Part shown: positions 40,070 through 48,111 of the stretch, in pieces
How the letters are laid out: the number at the start of each line of letters is the position of its first letter
Numbering within the stretch: the first letter of the stretch is position 1
Source: RYN-230 sp963814645
Lineage (GTDB): Bacteria; Actinomycetota; Actinomycetes; Streptosporangiales; Streptosporangiaceae
Direction: 5' to 3'
NCBI GenBank assembly: GCA_963814645.1
Contig: CAWFDX010000002.1
Span: 310,001 to 374,000, forward strand
DNA: 64,000 bases
Program-made: the position numbers and the translations under genes
The notes under the pieces: model-generated
Database searches by the model: none
Told to the model about the DNA's origin: nothing
The model's input: only the letters and a program-made list of their open reading frames with translations

Positions 40070-41079
40070 CAGCTGCCCCAGGTGCTGATCTCCGGCATCA
40101 GCTCGGCGGCGAACAGCCGCATGCTTGCGTCGACGGCCCGCGGGTCCATGCCGGGGTGGTGGAACTGGATGGACATCTCGTCCATCGGCAGATCCCGGTA
40201 GGCGCGCAGGTTCTCGATGACCTGATCCGGCGTACCGACCGCGAACGGGACGCCGTAGATGGCCGCCTTGGGATCGTTGCGCAGCTCACCGACCGGAGCC
40301 AGCGGCATCTGCATGCCGCGCCGCCGGTAGAACTCGACCCACCAGTGCAGCCCGCGCTCGGCCTCGTCCCAGGCCTGGTCCCGGGTCGGCGCGACGTGCA
40401 CGGCGAGCGGACCGGACAGCAGCCGGAAGTCGGCCCGGGTGCGTCCTGCGGCCTCCTGGGCCTCAAGAAACCGCGGGTAGAGCGGGGTGTGCACCATCGA
40501 GGCCAGGCTGTAGCCGCGCTCGCCCGCCCGGGTCAGGCTCTGCGGGCCGAGTGCGGCCAGGTAGATGCGCGGCCCGGGCTGCTGCACCGGCTTGGTCGTC
40601 ATCCGCACGTTGCGGAACGTGAAGTACTTGCCCTGGTGGGTGAACTGCTCGTCGGTGAAGCACTTCTCGATGACTTCCAGCGCCTCGTAGGTGCGGCCGA
40701 AAGACTCTTTCGGGTCGATGCCGAACACCGCGCACTCATTGGGCATCGGGCCGGCGCCAATGGCCAGTTCCAGCCGGCCGCCGGAAATGATGTCCACGCT
40801 GGCCGCGTCCTCGGCCACCCGGATCGGGTTATGCAGCGGGAGGAGCAGGACGTAGCTGCCGATCCGGATGGTGCTGGTCCGGGCGGCCGCCGCGGCTAGC
40901 AGCGGGAACTGGGACGGGTTGTGCTGGTCCTCGGCGAAGTGATGCTCGGCCAGCCACCAGGTGCGGAAGCCAAGCTGCTCGCCGAGCACCGCCTCGTCGA
41001 GCACCTCCTGGTAGATCTCGGTGAGCGGCCTGGGGGAATCCGGGTGGTTGCGCGCCGTCATGGCCAGGCCGACGTCCAT
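40069..41079 (-). CDS. LLM-class flavin-dependent oxidoreductase (luciferase-like)
   Basis: This 336-residue TIM-barrel protein shows GEQLGFRTWWLAEHHFAEDQHNPSQFPLLAAAAARTSTIRIGSYVLLLPLHNPIRVAEDAASVDIISGGRLELAIGAG in the N-terminal half, a standard bacterial luciferase pattern. The C-terminal half has VGTPDQVIENLRAYRDLPMDEMSIQF. It uses FMNH2 or F420 to oxygenate or reduce small organics. It is coupled with the downstream VOC protein and divergent from a BBE-type oxidase, so the three may belong to one oxidative pathway (inference). Confidence 0.92.
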   Translation of the reverse strand: MDVGLAMTARNHPDSPRPLTEIYQEVLDEAVLGEQLGFRTWWLAEHHFAEDQHNPSQFPLLAAAAARTSTIRIGSYVLLLPLHNPIRVAEDAASVDIISGGRLELAIGAGPMPNECAVFGIDPKESFGRTYEALEVIEKCFTDEQFTHQGKYFTFRNVRMTTKPVQQPGPRIYLAALGPQSLTRAGERGYSLASMVHTPLYPRFLEAQEAAGRTRADFRLLSGPLAVHVAPTRDQAWDEAERGLHWWVEFYRRRGMQMPLAPVGELRNDPKAAIYGVPFAVGTPDQVIENLRAYRDLPMDEMSIQFHHPGMDPRAVDASMRLFAAELMPEISTWGS

Positions 41080-41162
41080 GCCGCTCCCTCAGGGGGTCTG
41101 TGGTCTTGCACCGCGATGTTCTCGGCTAATAAAATCACGTTCCGCCAGGCGAATGTCAAGGT

Positions 41163-42578
41163 TTGCGATGGGTGGGGGTGCAGTGGCCGTTGGGTGAGTT
41201 CACCGGCTTGTTCGCCGAGCGCGGCCAGCCCGGATACGAGGCGGCCCGGACCGGCCGGGTGTTCAATGCGCGGCACCCGGACCGGTACCCGGCCGCGGTG
41301 CTGCTGGCCGCGGACGACGCCGATCTGGTGGCCGGGGTGCGCTGGGCCCGGGAGCGCGGGCTGCGGGTATCGGTTCGGGCTGGCGGGCACTCCTGGGCGG
41401 TGTGGAGCGTGCGTGACGACGCGCTGCTCATCGACCTGGGCGAACTGCGGGACATGGAGTACGACCCGGGGACTGAGGTGGCGGTGGTGCGGCCCGCGGT
41501 GCGCGGCGGCACCGAACTGGCCCCGTTCCTGGCTGCCCATGGCCGGGCGTTCCCCGGCGGGCACTGCGAGTCGGTCGGCCTGGGCGGTTACCTGCTGCAG
41601 GGCGGCCAGGGCTGGAACGGCCGGGTCTGGGGCTGGGCCTGCGAGAACATGCTGGGCATCGACGCGGTGACGGCGGACGGCCGGCTGGTGCACGCGGACC
41701 AGACCGAGAACGCCGACCTGTACTGGGCCGCGCGCGGCGCCGGGCCTGGTTTCCCGGCCCTGGTCACCCGGTTTTACCTGCGCACCTATGCGAAGCCGCC
41801 GGTGATGGTGCAGGACACCTGGACGTTCCCGCTGGAGTCAGCCGGGCCGCTGCTGGCGTGGCTGTACGAGATCCTGCCCGGCCTGCACCGGTCGGTCGAG
41901 CCGGTGGTGGCCGCGACCCGGCTGCCCGGGGTGCCGCTCGACGACGGGGTGCGCCGACCTTCCGGGACGGTGCTGCTGCTGCACACCACGGTGATGGCGG
42001 ACTCCGAGGCGGAGGTGGCGGAGCGGCTGGCCGTGTTCGACGCGGGCCCGCTGGCCGGGCGGCGGCTGGGTCACGTCCGGGGGCTGACCACGATCGCTGC
42101 GGAGAATGAGGCACAGACGCTGCAGAACCCGGTCGGGCACCGGTACATCGTGGACTGCACCTGGAGCGACGCGCCCGCCGCGGACCTGGCCCCGGCGCTG
42201 CACCGGATCTGGTCCGAGCTGCCGACCGAGCACTCGTTCTCGATCTGGTACGGCTGGGCGCCGTCGCGGCCGCTGCCGGACATGGCGTTCTCGGTGGAGG
42301 CCAACGTGTACCTGGCCACCTACGCCATCTTCACCGACCCGGCGGACGACGAGCGGTACGCCGAGTGGGTGCACAGCCGGACTCACGATCTGGCTGGGGC
42401 CGGGTGCGGTGTGTACCTCGGTGACACCGACTTCCAGCGGCGGCACGACCGCTTCGTCTCCGACTCGGCGTACCGGCGCCTGGCCCAGGTACGGGCGCAG
42501 TGGGACCCAGACGGTCTCTTCTGCTCGTACCTGACTCAGCCGGGCGACACGGCGCGGCTCAACCAGCGCGGTATCTGA
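41163..42578 (+). CDS. FAD-linked oxidase, BBE family, probably bicovalent
   Basis: This roughly 470-residue oxidase has VSVRAGGHSWAVWSVRDDALLIDLGEL with the His for covalent FAD and GHCESVGLGGYLLQGGQGWNGRVWG with a Cys at the second attachment site, so both linkages can form. The BBE tail reads WDPDGLFCSYLTQPGD. It differs from the first oxidase at 37311, which lacks the Cys. TTG 41163, GTG 41172 and GTG 41178 are possible starts; the spacing of AAGG favours 41172. The substrate is probably a sugar or phenolic natural product. Confidence 0.88.
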   Translation: MRWVGVQWPLGEFTGLFAERGQPGYEAARTGRVFNARHPDRYPAAVLLAADDADLVAGVRWARERGLRVSVRAGGHSWAVWSVRDDALLIDLGELRDMEYDPGTEVAVVRPAVRGGTELAPFLAAHGRAFPGGHCESVGLGGYLLQGGQGWNGRVWGWACENMLGIDAVTADGRLVHADQTENADLYWAARGAGPGFPALVTRFYLRTYAKPPVMVQDTWTFPLESAGPLLAWLYEILPGLHRSVEPVVAATRLPGVPLDDGVRRPSGTVLLLHTTVMADSEAEVAERLAVFDAGPLAGRRLGHVRGLTTIAAENEAQTLQNPVGHRYIVDCTWSDAPAADLAPALHRIWSELPTEHSFSIWYGWAPSRPLPDMAFSVEANVYLATYAIFTDPADDERYAEWVHSRTHDLAGAGCGVYLGDTDFQRRHDRFVSDSAYRRLAQVRAQWDPDGLFCSYLTQPGDTARLNQRGI

Positions 42579-42610
42579 TGACTTAACCGCGGCGCCGATG
42601 ATCAGTCCGG

Positions 42611-42664
42611 TTGTTGATGTTGAAGTAGGTGCTACTCCAGCGACACCCAGGTCAACATCAACAA
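42611..42664. repeat. 13-base perfect inverted repeat with a 28-base loop
   Basis: TTGTTGATGTTGA (42611-42623) and TCAACATCAACAA (42652-42664) are perfect complements, unusually low in GC for the region. The element lies between convergent genes, about 30 bases after the FAD oxidase stop. It could be a terminator without U-tract or a protein-binding site. The rest of 42579-42788 shows no gene. Confidence 0.7.
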
Positions 42665-42788
42665 CTAAGCCTGTCTCTGGCCACTCTCACTGATCACATG
42701 CGCACCACATGTTCACCAGACACTCCGCCGGGGGCGCATGCCGTACCCGCTGGCTTCCGACGGCATCCATGCGGTTTTAGCCGGGCGG

Positions 42789-43475
42789 CTAGCGGAGGAT
42801 GAGGCCGCCGTCTACGCACAGGGTCTGGCCGGTCAGGGCGGCGGCTGCGTCGGTGGCCAGGAACGCGACCGTGGCCGCGACGTCCTGCGGGACCAGCGTG
42901 CGGGGCAGCGCCTGGCGGGCCCGGACGCCGTCGAACGCGGCGGCCGGCTGGCCGGCCCGGGCCGCTGGGGTGTCGGTCAGCCCGGGGGCCACGCAACTGA
43001 CCGCGATGCCATCCCGGCCGAGGCCGACGGCCAGCGTCCGGGCCAGCGCGACCAGTGCGCCCTTGCTGGTCACGTACGGCAGCATGTCCCCGGCGGGCGG
43101 GGACCAGATGGTGTCGGATACCACGAAGATGATCCGGCCGAAGCCGCGGGCGGCCATGCCGGGTGCGAACGCCTGGGCCAGCAGCAGCGCGGACTCCACG
43201 TTGACCGCCTGCACCCGGCGCCAGCTGGCCAGATCCAGGCCGGCCAGGTCGGCCCGGTCGAACGCGGCGGCCGCGTGCACCAGCACATCGCACTGGCCAT
43301 GCTGGTCCAGCACCGTGGCGGCCGCCGCCCGGACCTGCTGCTCGTCGGCCAGGTCCACCGCTGGGTCCCCGGCCTGGTCCAGGCTGATCACGGTGTGCCC
43401 GGCGCCGTGCAGCGCGGTGACGATGCTGCCGCCGATGGCACCGGCCCCGCCGGTGACCACCGCGATCCGGCTCAC
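42789..43475 (-). CDS. Short-chain dehydrogenase/reductase (SDR)
   Basis: The 228-residue SDR begins SRIAVVTGGAGAIGGSIVTALHGAGHTVISLDQ, has VHAAAAF, a catalytic Ser in IIFVVSDTIWSP, YVTSKGAL with the Tyr and Lys, VSCVAPGLTDTP, and LTGQTLCVDGGLIL at the end. It is last in a five-gene operon and its GTG start (43475) overlaps the flavoprotein stop by 4 bases. A longer frame upstream overlaps the flavoprotein and is not coding. It probably oxidises a hydroxy intermediate of the pathway. Confidence 0.9.
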   Translation of the reverse strand: MSRIAVVTGGAGAIGGSIVTALHGAGHTVISLDQAGDPAVDLADEQQVRAAAATVLDQHGQCDVLVHAAAAFDRADLAGLDLASWRRVQAVNVESALLLAQAFAPGMAARGFGRIIFVVSDTIWSPPAGDMLPYVTSKGALVALARTLAVGLGRDGIAVSCVAPGLTDTPAARAGQPAAAFDGVRARQALPRTLVPQDVAATVAFLATDAAAALTGQTLCVDGGLILR

Positions 43476-44570
43476 CGTGGCACCTGCACGGCCTGCGGCC
43501 TGGCGGCTGGCGGCTGCGCGGCCGGCGGCGCAGCGGCTCGCGCGGCCGCGTTCGCGCCGGCCAACTGGCCGAACACCAGGGCGTTGGTCAGCCCGCCGCC
43601 GTGCTCGATCAGGTGACCCCAGACCAGGCTGACCGCGCCGGCCGCGTACAGCCCGGGCACCGGCTGGCCGTCCGGCCGGAGCACCTGGGCCCACTCGTCG
43701 TGCTGCGGGCCGCCAGTGGTGCCCGCGATACCCGGCCAGGTCTCGATGGCGTACAGGCGGCCATCGGCGTCCACGAACAGGTGGCTGGGGGCGAAGAAGT
43801 CCACCGCGAACGGGGCCGCGAAGTCCGGCGTGCGGAACGCGAACCAGCCGAAGCACCCATACATATGCCACAACGCCGCGCCTGCCTGCTGGGCCAGCCG
43901 CAGCCCGGTGCCGTCGTTGCCGGGGTGGCCGACCGGCCAGGACGGGCCCAGCGGCAGGTAGGCGGCGGCCAGCGCGGGATCAGCCTCGAACCCGCCGCAG
44001 GCCAATACCACGCCGCCCGGCGCGTCCAGGGAGACACCGTTGCTTGCTGTGAGGCCGGTCACCGTCCCGTCCGGGCCGAGGGCCAGCCGCCCGGCCGCGG
44101 TCTGGTAGCGCACCTCGATGCCACGCTCGCGCACCGCGGCGGTCAGCAGATCCCACAGCGCCTGGCCGCGGCGGCCGGTGCCGCCCGCCACCACCCGGTA
44201 GCCGATGTCGTGCCCGCCGGGCAGGTACGGCCAGGACGGGAACGGGGCGGCCAGCCGGGCCGGCGGCGGGTCGAACCGCTCCGTCGCGCCGCCCAGCGAG
44301 TGCAGCCAGCCGTCCAGGCCGTGCAGGCCGGCCGCGTAGGCGTCCAGCACCGGGCGGGGCGTCCGGCCGAAGCAGAGCGCGTCCAGGTGGGCCACCGCGG
44401 CGGGGCCGGGGATGTCGAACAGGAAGCCGCCGCTGTACCGGGCGTTGCCGCCCCCCCTGGCCGGTGGACTCCAGCACCAGCACGCGGGCCCCGGCGTCGT
44501 GCGCGGCGATGGCGGCCGCCGCACCCGCCGGGCCGTAGCCCACGACGACGACGTCGGCCTGCTCGCTCAC
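43472..44570 (-). pseudogene. FAD-dependent oxidoreductase (ketosteroid dehydrogenase/fumarate reductase type), frameshifted
   Basis: The N-terminal frame from ATG/GTG near 44570 reads ADVVVVGYGPAGAAAAIAAHDAGARVLVLESTGQGG, a perfect FAD-binding Rossmann segment, then leaves frame at a run of seven C/G bases at 44451-44457. The second frame continues GGNARYSGGFLFDIPG, and later VLACGGFEADPALAAAYLP and YAAGAVSLVWGHLIEHGGGLTNALVFGQLAGANAA, which complete an FAD_binding_2 protein of about 365 residues. One base added to (or two lost from) the homopolymer restores the frame. Such enzymes desaturate steroid ketones or other carbonyl compounds. It overlaps neighbours by 4 bases on both sides. Confidence 0.82.
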
Positions 44571-44971
44571 CCGCGCTGGACCAGTTCGATCAGGTTGCCT
44601 TCGGGGTCGGCCAGGAAGGACATCCGGACCCCCGGTTCCGGGGCCGGCTGCGGCGGCATCACCTCGCGGGCGCCGTGGCCGAGCAGCCGGACGTGCGCTT
44701 CTTCCAGATCCGGCACGTCGAACGCGATGTGCCCGTAGCCCTCGGTCAGCGCGGCCTCGGCCGGGTCGGCGGCGCGCAGCCCGGGGTGGCCGCCCGCCCG
44801 GTGCAGCAGCTCGACCCGGTGCCCGTGCCCGGCATGGCGCAGCATCACGATGTCCAGGCCGACACTGTCGATCCGCAGCGCGATCTCCCGCTTCAGGCCG
44901 AACGCCGCGCAGTACCAGGTCTCCGCCTTGGCCAGGTCGGCCACATTGACGCCCACGTGGTCAAGACGCAT
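44567..44971 (-). CDS. VOC family protein (methylmalonyl-CoA epimerase/glyoxalase-like)
   Basis: This 134-residue protein reads MRLDHVGVNVADLAKAETWYCAAFGLKRE in its first VOC unit, with a metal-binding His at residue 5, then VELLHRAGG with Glu, GYGHIAFDVPDLEEAH with His, and SFLADPEGNLIELVQRG with the last Glu, so a 2-His-2-Glu metal site is complete. It could be an epimerase, lyase or dioxygenase-like enzyme of the operon. It overlaps the upstream alpha/beta hydrolase by 11 bases and the downstream flavoprotein by 4. Confidence 0.88.
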   Translation of the reverse strand: MRLDHVGVNVADLAKAETWYCAAFGLKREIALRIDSVGLDIVMLRHAGHGHRVELLHRAGGHPGLRAADPAEAALTEGYGHIAFDVPDLEEAHVRLLGHGAREVMPPQPAPEPGVRMSFLADPEGNLIELVQRG

Positions 44972-45782
44972 GGGTCACCACCTGGTCGAGCAGGAAGCCG
45001 GCCGACCGCACGATGATCTCGGTGGTGGCGTCGTCGCCCAGTTCGGGGAACATGTGGCTGGCCCCCTCGACCAGGTCGATGGTGACCGAGCCCCCGGCCG
45101 CGATGAGCGCGTCGGCCAGCCGTTCGCTCTGCCGGACCGGCACGAGGTCGTCCGCGGTGCCGTGCACCAGCAGGAACGGCGGCGCCCCGGGGTGGGCGAA
45201 GCGCACCGGGCTGGCCGCCTCGGCCAGGTCCGGCCGCTCGTCCAGCGGCGCGCCGATCAGCTGGGCCTCGCGCGAGTCCGGGCCGCGGTCGCCGTGCCCG
45301 CCCGCGTGATCCACGTCCCCGGACAGTGCGCCCAGGTCAGCCGGGGTGTACCAGCAGACCACGGCGTCCACCGGCGGCTCCGGCGCGGTCAGCGCGAGCA
45401 TCGCGGCCAGGTGGCCGCCGGCCGACACGCCCCAGGCCACGGTGCGCGGGGTGGCCACGCCGAAGCTGGCCCGCTCCCGGGCCAGGAAACCGGCCGCCGC
45501 GGACACGTCCGCCAGCTGGGCCGGGAAGACCGCCTCCCCGCTCAGCCGGTAGTCCAGGCTGGCCACGGCCAGGCCCATCGCCGCGACCCGCTCGAAGAAC
45601 GACGGCGACCAGGACCGGGCCGCGCCCGGGCCATCGGAGCGGCTGCCCAGCCGCCAGCCGCCGCCATGCAGGTACAGGCAGAGAGCCTGGGCCGGCTCGG
45701 CCGGCACATAGAGGTCCAGCGCGACCGGGCGGTAGCCCGGCGGCCGGGAGTAGACGACGTCCCGGTGGATGGTGACGGTCAT
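44961..45782 (-). CDS. Alpha/beta hydrolase (HGGG-type esterase/lipase)
   Basis: The 273-residue protein has the HSL-type oxyanion motif LCLYLHGGGWRLGS, the nucleophile elbow GVSAGGHLAAM (Ser), a C-terminal LLVHGTADDLVPV with the Asp, and EGASHMFPEL with the His. It should hydrolyse short carboxyl esters or lactones, possibly the first product of the pathway. The gene overlaps the amidohydrolase stop by 4 bases and the VOC start by 11. No export signal is seen. Confidence 0.9.
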   Translation of the reverse strand: MTVTIHRDVVYSRPPGYRPVALDLYVPAEPAQALCLYLHGGGWRLGSRSDGPGAARSWSPSFFERVAAMGLAVASLDYRLSGEAVFPAQLADVSAAAGFLARERASFGVATPRTVAWGVSAGGHLAAMLALTAPEPPVDAVVCWYTPADLGALSGDVDHAGGHGDRGPDSREAQLIGAPLDERPDLAEAASPVRFAHPGAPPFLLVHGTADDLVPVRQSERLADALIAAGGSVTIDLVEGASHMFPELGDDATTEIIVRSAGFLLDQVVTHAS

Positions 45783-47047
45783 CGAGCCGCAGGCTCCTTA
45801 TGGAACCGGCCGGCCTGCACGATGTACTCCAGGTTGCCCGGGTCCTGCAGGACCTTCACGTCGCTGGCCGGGTCGCCGCGGACCACCAGCAGGTCGGCCA
45901 GGTAACCGGGGGCGAGCAGGCCGAGCTCGTCGCTCATGCCCATCAGCTGGCCGCCCAGCATGGTGGCGCCGCGCAGCGCCTCCAGCGGGGTGAAGCCCAG
46001 CACGTCCACGAACAGTTCCAGATCACGGGCGTTCCGCCCGATCGGGTTGTTCGGGAAGCCGTAGTCGCCGCCGGGCAGCACCCGGATGCCGCGCTTGCGG
46101 ATCTCCGGGTACACCGCCGCCATCCCCTCCAGCGCGGCCACCGAGCCCATCTTCTCCGCCTGGGCCCGGTCGATGCCGTACTCCTCGCCCTCGTAGACGT
46201 TGGCGTAGATGATGCCCGGGGCCGGGGACACGAAGATGGTGTCCTTCACCGATTCCAGCAGGTCCAGCGCTTCCTCGTCGGCGTAGGTGCAGTGGTAGAT
46301 GCTGCGGAACCCGGCCCGCACCGCGACCTTGACCGACTCCGCGGCCTGCGCGTGGCAGTTCAGCCAGACCCCGGACTCGCGGGCCTGCTCGCCCGCGGCG
46401 GTCGCCTCGTCCTGGGTGTACTGGGTGATCTGCGAGCCGCCCGGGATGAACACGTCGTCGTTGGACAGCAGGAACTTCACGCTGTCGAAGCCCATGGCCG
46501 CCTGCTCGGCCACGAACGCGCGGCAGGCGTCCGGGCCCTGCCAGTCCGGCTCGACGTGGCCGTCCGGGCGGACCGGGTGGTTGTCCCGCTCCATGCTGGC
46601 CGCGCGCATCCGCGGGCCGGGCACCACGCCGGCCTTGATCTTGTCGCGCAGGATGACCTCGGTCGGCATCGGCAGCAGCGAGCCGGCCGAGTAGACCGAG
46701 GTGAACCCGGCGTCCAGGATGATGCGGGCGTTCCGCTCGGCCCGGGCCAGCTCGTCTTCCATGCCCTTGATGTTCCGGAAGAAGCTGACATCCACCGGCG
46801 GGTTGAAGGACGGGTCGATGTGCCCGACCGCCGACGGGAAAGTGAGATGGCCATGCGACTCGATCAGGCCGGGCATGACCGTGCACCCGGTCACGTCGAT
46901 GACCTGCCCGGCGCCATGCTCGCCAGGGGCGGACCAGCCCGGGGTGACCGACACCACCCGGTCCGCTTCGACGGTCACCTCGCCGGGCGCGGCCAGCGAG
47001 CCGCTGCCGTCGAACACGAGGCCGTTGGTGAAGATGGTGCGTTCCAC
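45779..47047 (-). CDS. Amidohydrolase family protein (imidazolonepropionase/dipeptidase-like)
   Basis: This 422-residue TIM-barrel metallohydrolase starts with the beta-sandwich (TIFTNGLVFDGSG, GCTVMPGLIESHGHL with the HxH metal motif), and has VKFLLSNDDVF (Lys), LNCHAQA (His), IYHCTYADE (His) and LPGGDYG (Asp), so all metal ligands are present. Members cleave C-N bonds of cyclic amides, prolidase-type peptides or organophosphates. It heads the five-gene operon; the GTG start follows GAGGAGC, and a 14-base direct repeat duplicates that ribosome binding site. A divergent amidohydrolase-2 gene lies 150 bases away. Confidence 0.92.
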   Translation of the reverse strand: MERTIFTNGLVFDGSGSLAAPGEVTVEADRVVSVTPGWSAPGEHGAGQVIDVTGCTVMPGLIESHGHLTFPSAVGHIDPSFNPPVDVSFFRNIKGMEDELARAERNARIILDAGFTSVYSAGSLLPMPTEVILRDKIKAGVVPGPRMRAASMERDNHPVRPDGHVEPDWQGPDACRAFVAEQAAMGFDSVKFLLSNDDVFIPGGSQITQYTQDEATAAGEQARESGVWLNCHAQAAESVKVAVRAGFRSIYHCTYADEEALDLLESVKDTIFVSPAPGIIYANVYEGEEYGIDRAQAEKMGSVAALEGMAAVYPEIRKRGIRVLPGGDYGFPNNPIGRNARDLELFVDVLGFTPLEALRGATMLGGQLMGMSDELGLLAPGYLADLLVVRGDPASDVKVLQDPGNLEYIVQAGRFHKEPAAR

Positions 47048-47049
47048 GC

Positions 47050-47077
47050 GCGCTCCTCAGCAGGCGCTCCTCAGCAG
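47050..47077 (-). repeat. 14-base direct duplication covering the ribosome binding site
   Basis: GCGCTCCTCAGCAG occurs twice in direct tandem (47050-47063, 47064-47077). On the minus strand each copy contains CTGAGGAGCGC, so the amidohydrolase mRNA carries two consecutive GAGGAG sites, the proximal one at proper spacing from the GTG at 47047. Confidence 0.85.
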
Positions 47078-47196
47078 GACTGCCCGGCAACTGCTTTCAT
47101 CAGTCGAGAACGACTTTCTAGTTAACTGTTTCCGAGAGTCTTGCCTGGCCGGTACCCGGGTGTCAACAGGTTCCACCGACCGGGTAAACCGGACGG

Positions 47197-48045
47197 GTGC
47201 CCAGCCCTGTCACCGACGCGCACACGCACCTGCTGCCGCCCCGGCTGCAGGCCGCGATCCGCGATTTCTTCCATGCCCGTGGCTTCCCCGGCGACGGGTT
47301 CGCCTACCCGGCCGACCCGGGCGAGGTGTGCGACCGGCTGGCCGCCGAGGGGATCGGCGCGGCCTGGTCGCTGCCCTATGCGCGGCGGCCCGGCTCGGCC
47401 GCCGAGCTGAACCAGGCCATGGCCCGGTTCGCCGCGGCGCAGCGCGGCAGCGGCGGTGCGCTGCGGGTGATCGGCGGCTGCACCGTGCACCCGGCCGACG
47501 ACCGCCCGGCCGACCTGGTCCGGGCCGCGGTGGAAGACCTCGGCCTGCGGGTGCTCAAGCTGCACTGCTCGGTCGGTGACTTCGCGGCCGACGACCGGCG
47601 TCTCGACCCGGTCTGGGAGTACGTGTCGGCGGTGGCGCTGCCGGTCGTGCTGCACGCCGGGCACGCGCCGGACGGCTACACCGAAGCGGCCGAACTGGCC
47701 CCGGTCGGGACCGTGGCCCGCCGCCACCCGGAGGCGCGCATCATCATCGCGCACTGCGGCCATACCGCCAGCGATGTGGCGCTCCGGCTGGTGGCCGAGC
47801 ATCCTGGGCTGCACGCCGACCTGACCCCGGTGCTGCACCAGCCGGTCCAGCCCGACCCGGCCGCGCTGGCCGCGGTGGCGGGCAAGGTGCTGTTTGGCTC
47901 GGATGCGCCCAACACCGGGCTGAGCGTGTCCAGCCTGCTGGCCGGCCTGGCCGGCGCCGACGGCGACGGCGGCCTGACCGCCGCTGACCGGGCGGCCATC
48001 ACCGGCGGCACGGCCCGGCGGCTCATCGAGGATGTGCGTAGTTGA
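47197..48045 (+). CDS. Amidohydrolase-2 family metal-dependent hydrolase
   Basis: This 282-residue TIM-barrel protein opens VTDAHTHLLPPRLQ with the HxH metal motif, and has VLKLHCSVG, VVLHAGHAPDG (His), IIIAHCGH (His) and LFGSDAPN (Asp). Such proteins decarboxylate or hydrolyse aromatic and lactone intermediates (for example ACMSD-like or resorcylate decarboxylase-like enzymes). The GTG at 47197 is divergent from the amidohydrolase-headed operon, so both may share the region 47048-47196. It ends just before the lon terminator. Confidence 0.88.
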   Translation: MPSPVTDAHTHLLPPRLQAAIRDFFHARGFPGDGFAYPADPGEVCDRLAAEGIGAAWSLPYARRPGSAAELNQAMARFAAAQRGSGGALRVIGGCTVHPADDRPADLVRAAVEDLGLRVLKLHCSVGDFAADDRRLDPVWEYVSAVALPVVLHAGHAPDGYTEAAELAPVGTVARRHPEARIIIAHCGHTASDVALRLVAEHPGLHADLTPVLHQPVQPDPAALAAVAGKVLFGSDAPNTGLSVSSLLAGLAGADGDGGLTAADRAAITGGTARRLIEDVRS

Positions 48046-48049
48046 GCAG

Positions 48050-48091
48050 AAAAAAGAGCCGCCGCCCGGTCGGTGGACCGGACGGCGGCTC
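48050..48091 (-). terminator. Rho-independent terminator of lon
   Basis: On the minus strand GAGCCGCCGTCCGGTC (48091-48076) pairs with GACCGGGCGGCGGCTC (48071-48056), one mismatch and a 4-base loop, followed by TTTTTT (48055-48050). It lies 20 bases after the lon stop. Confidence 0.92.
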
Positions 48092-48111
48092 TCGGCTGAG
48101 ACGAGCTAGCC

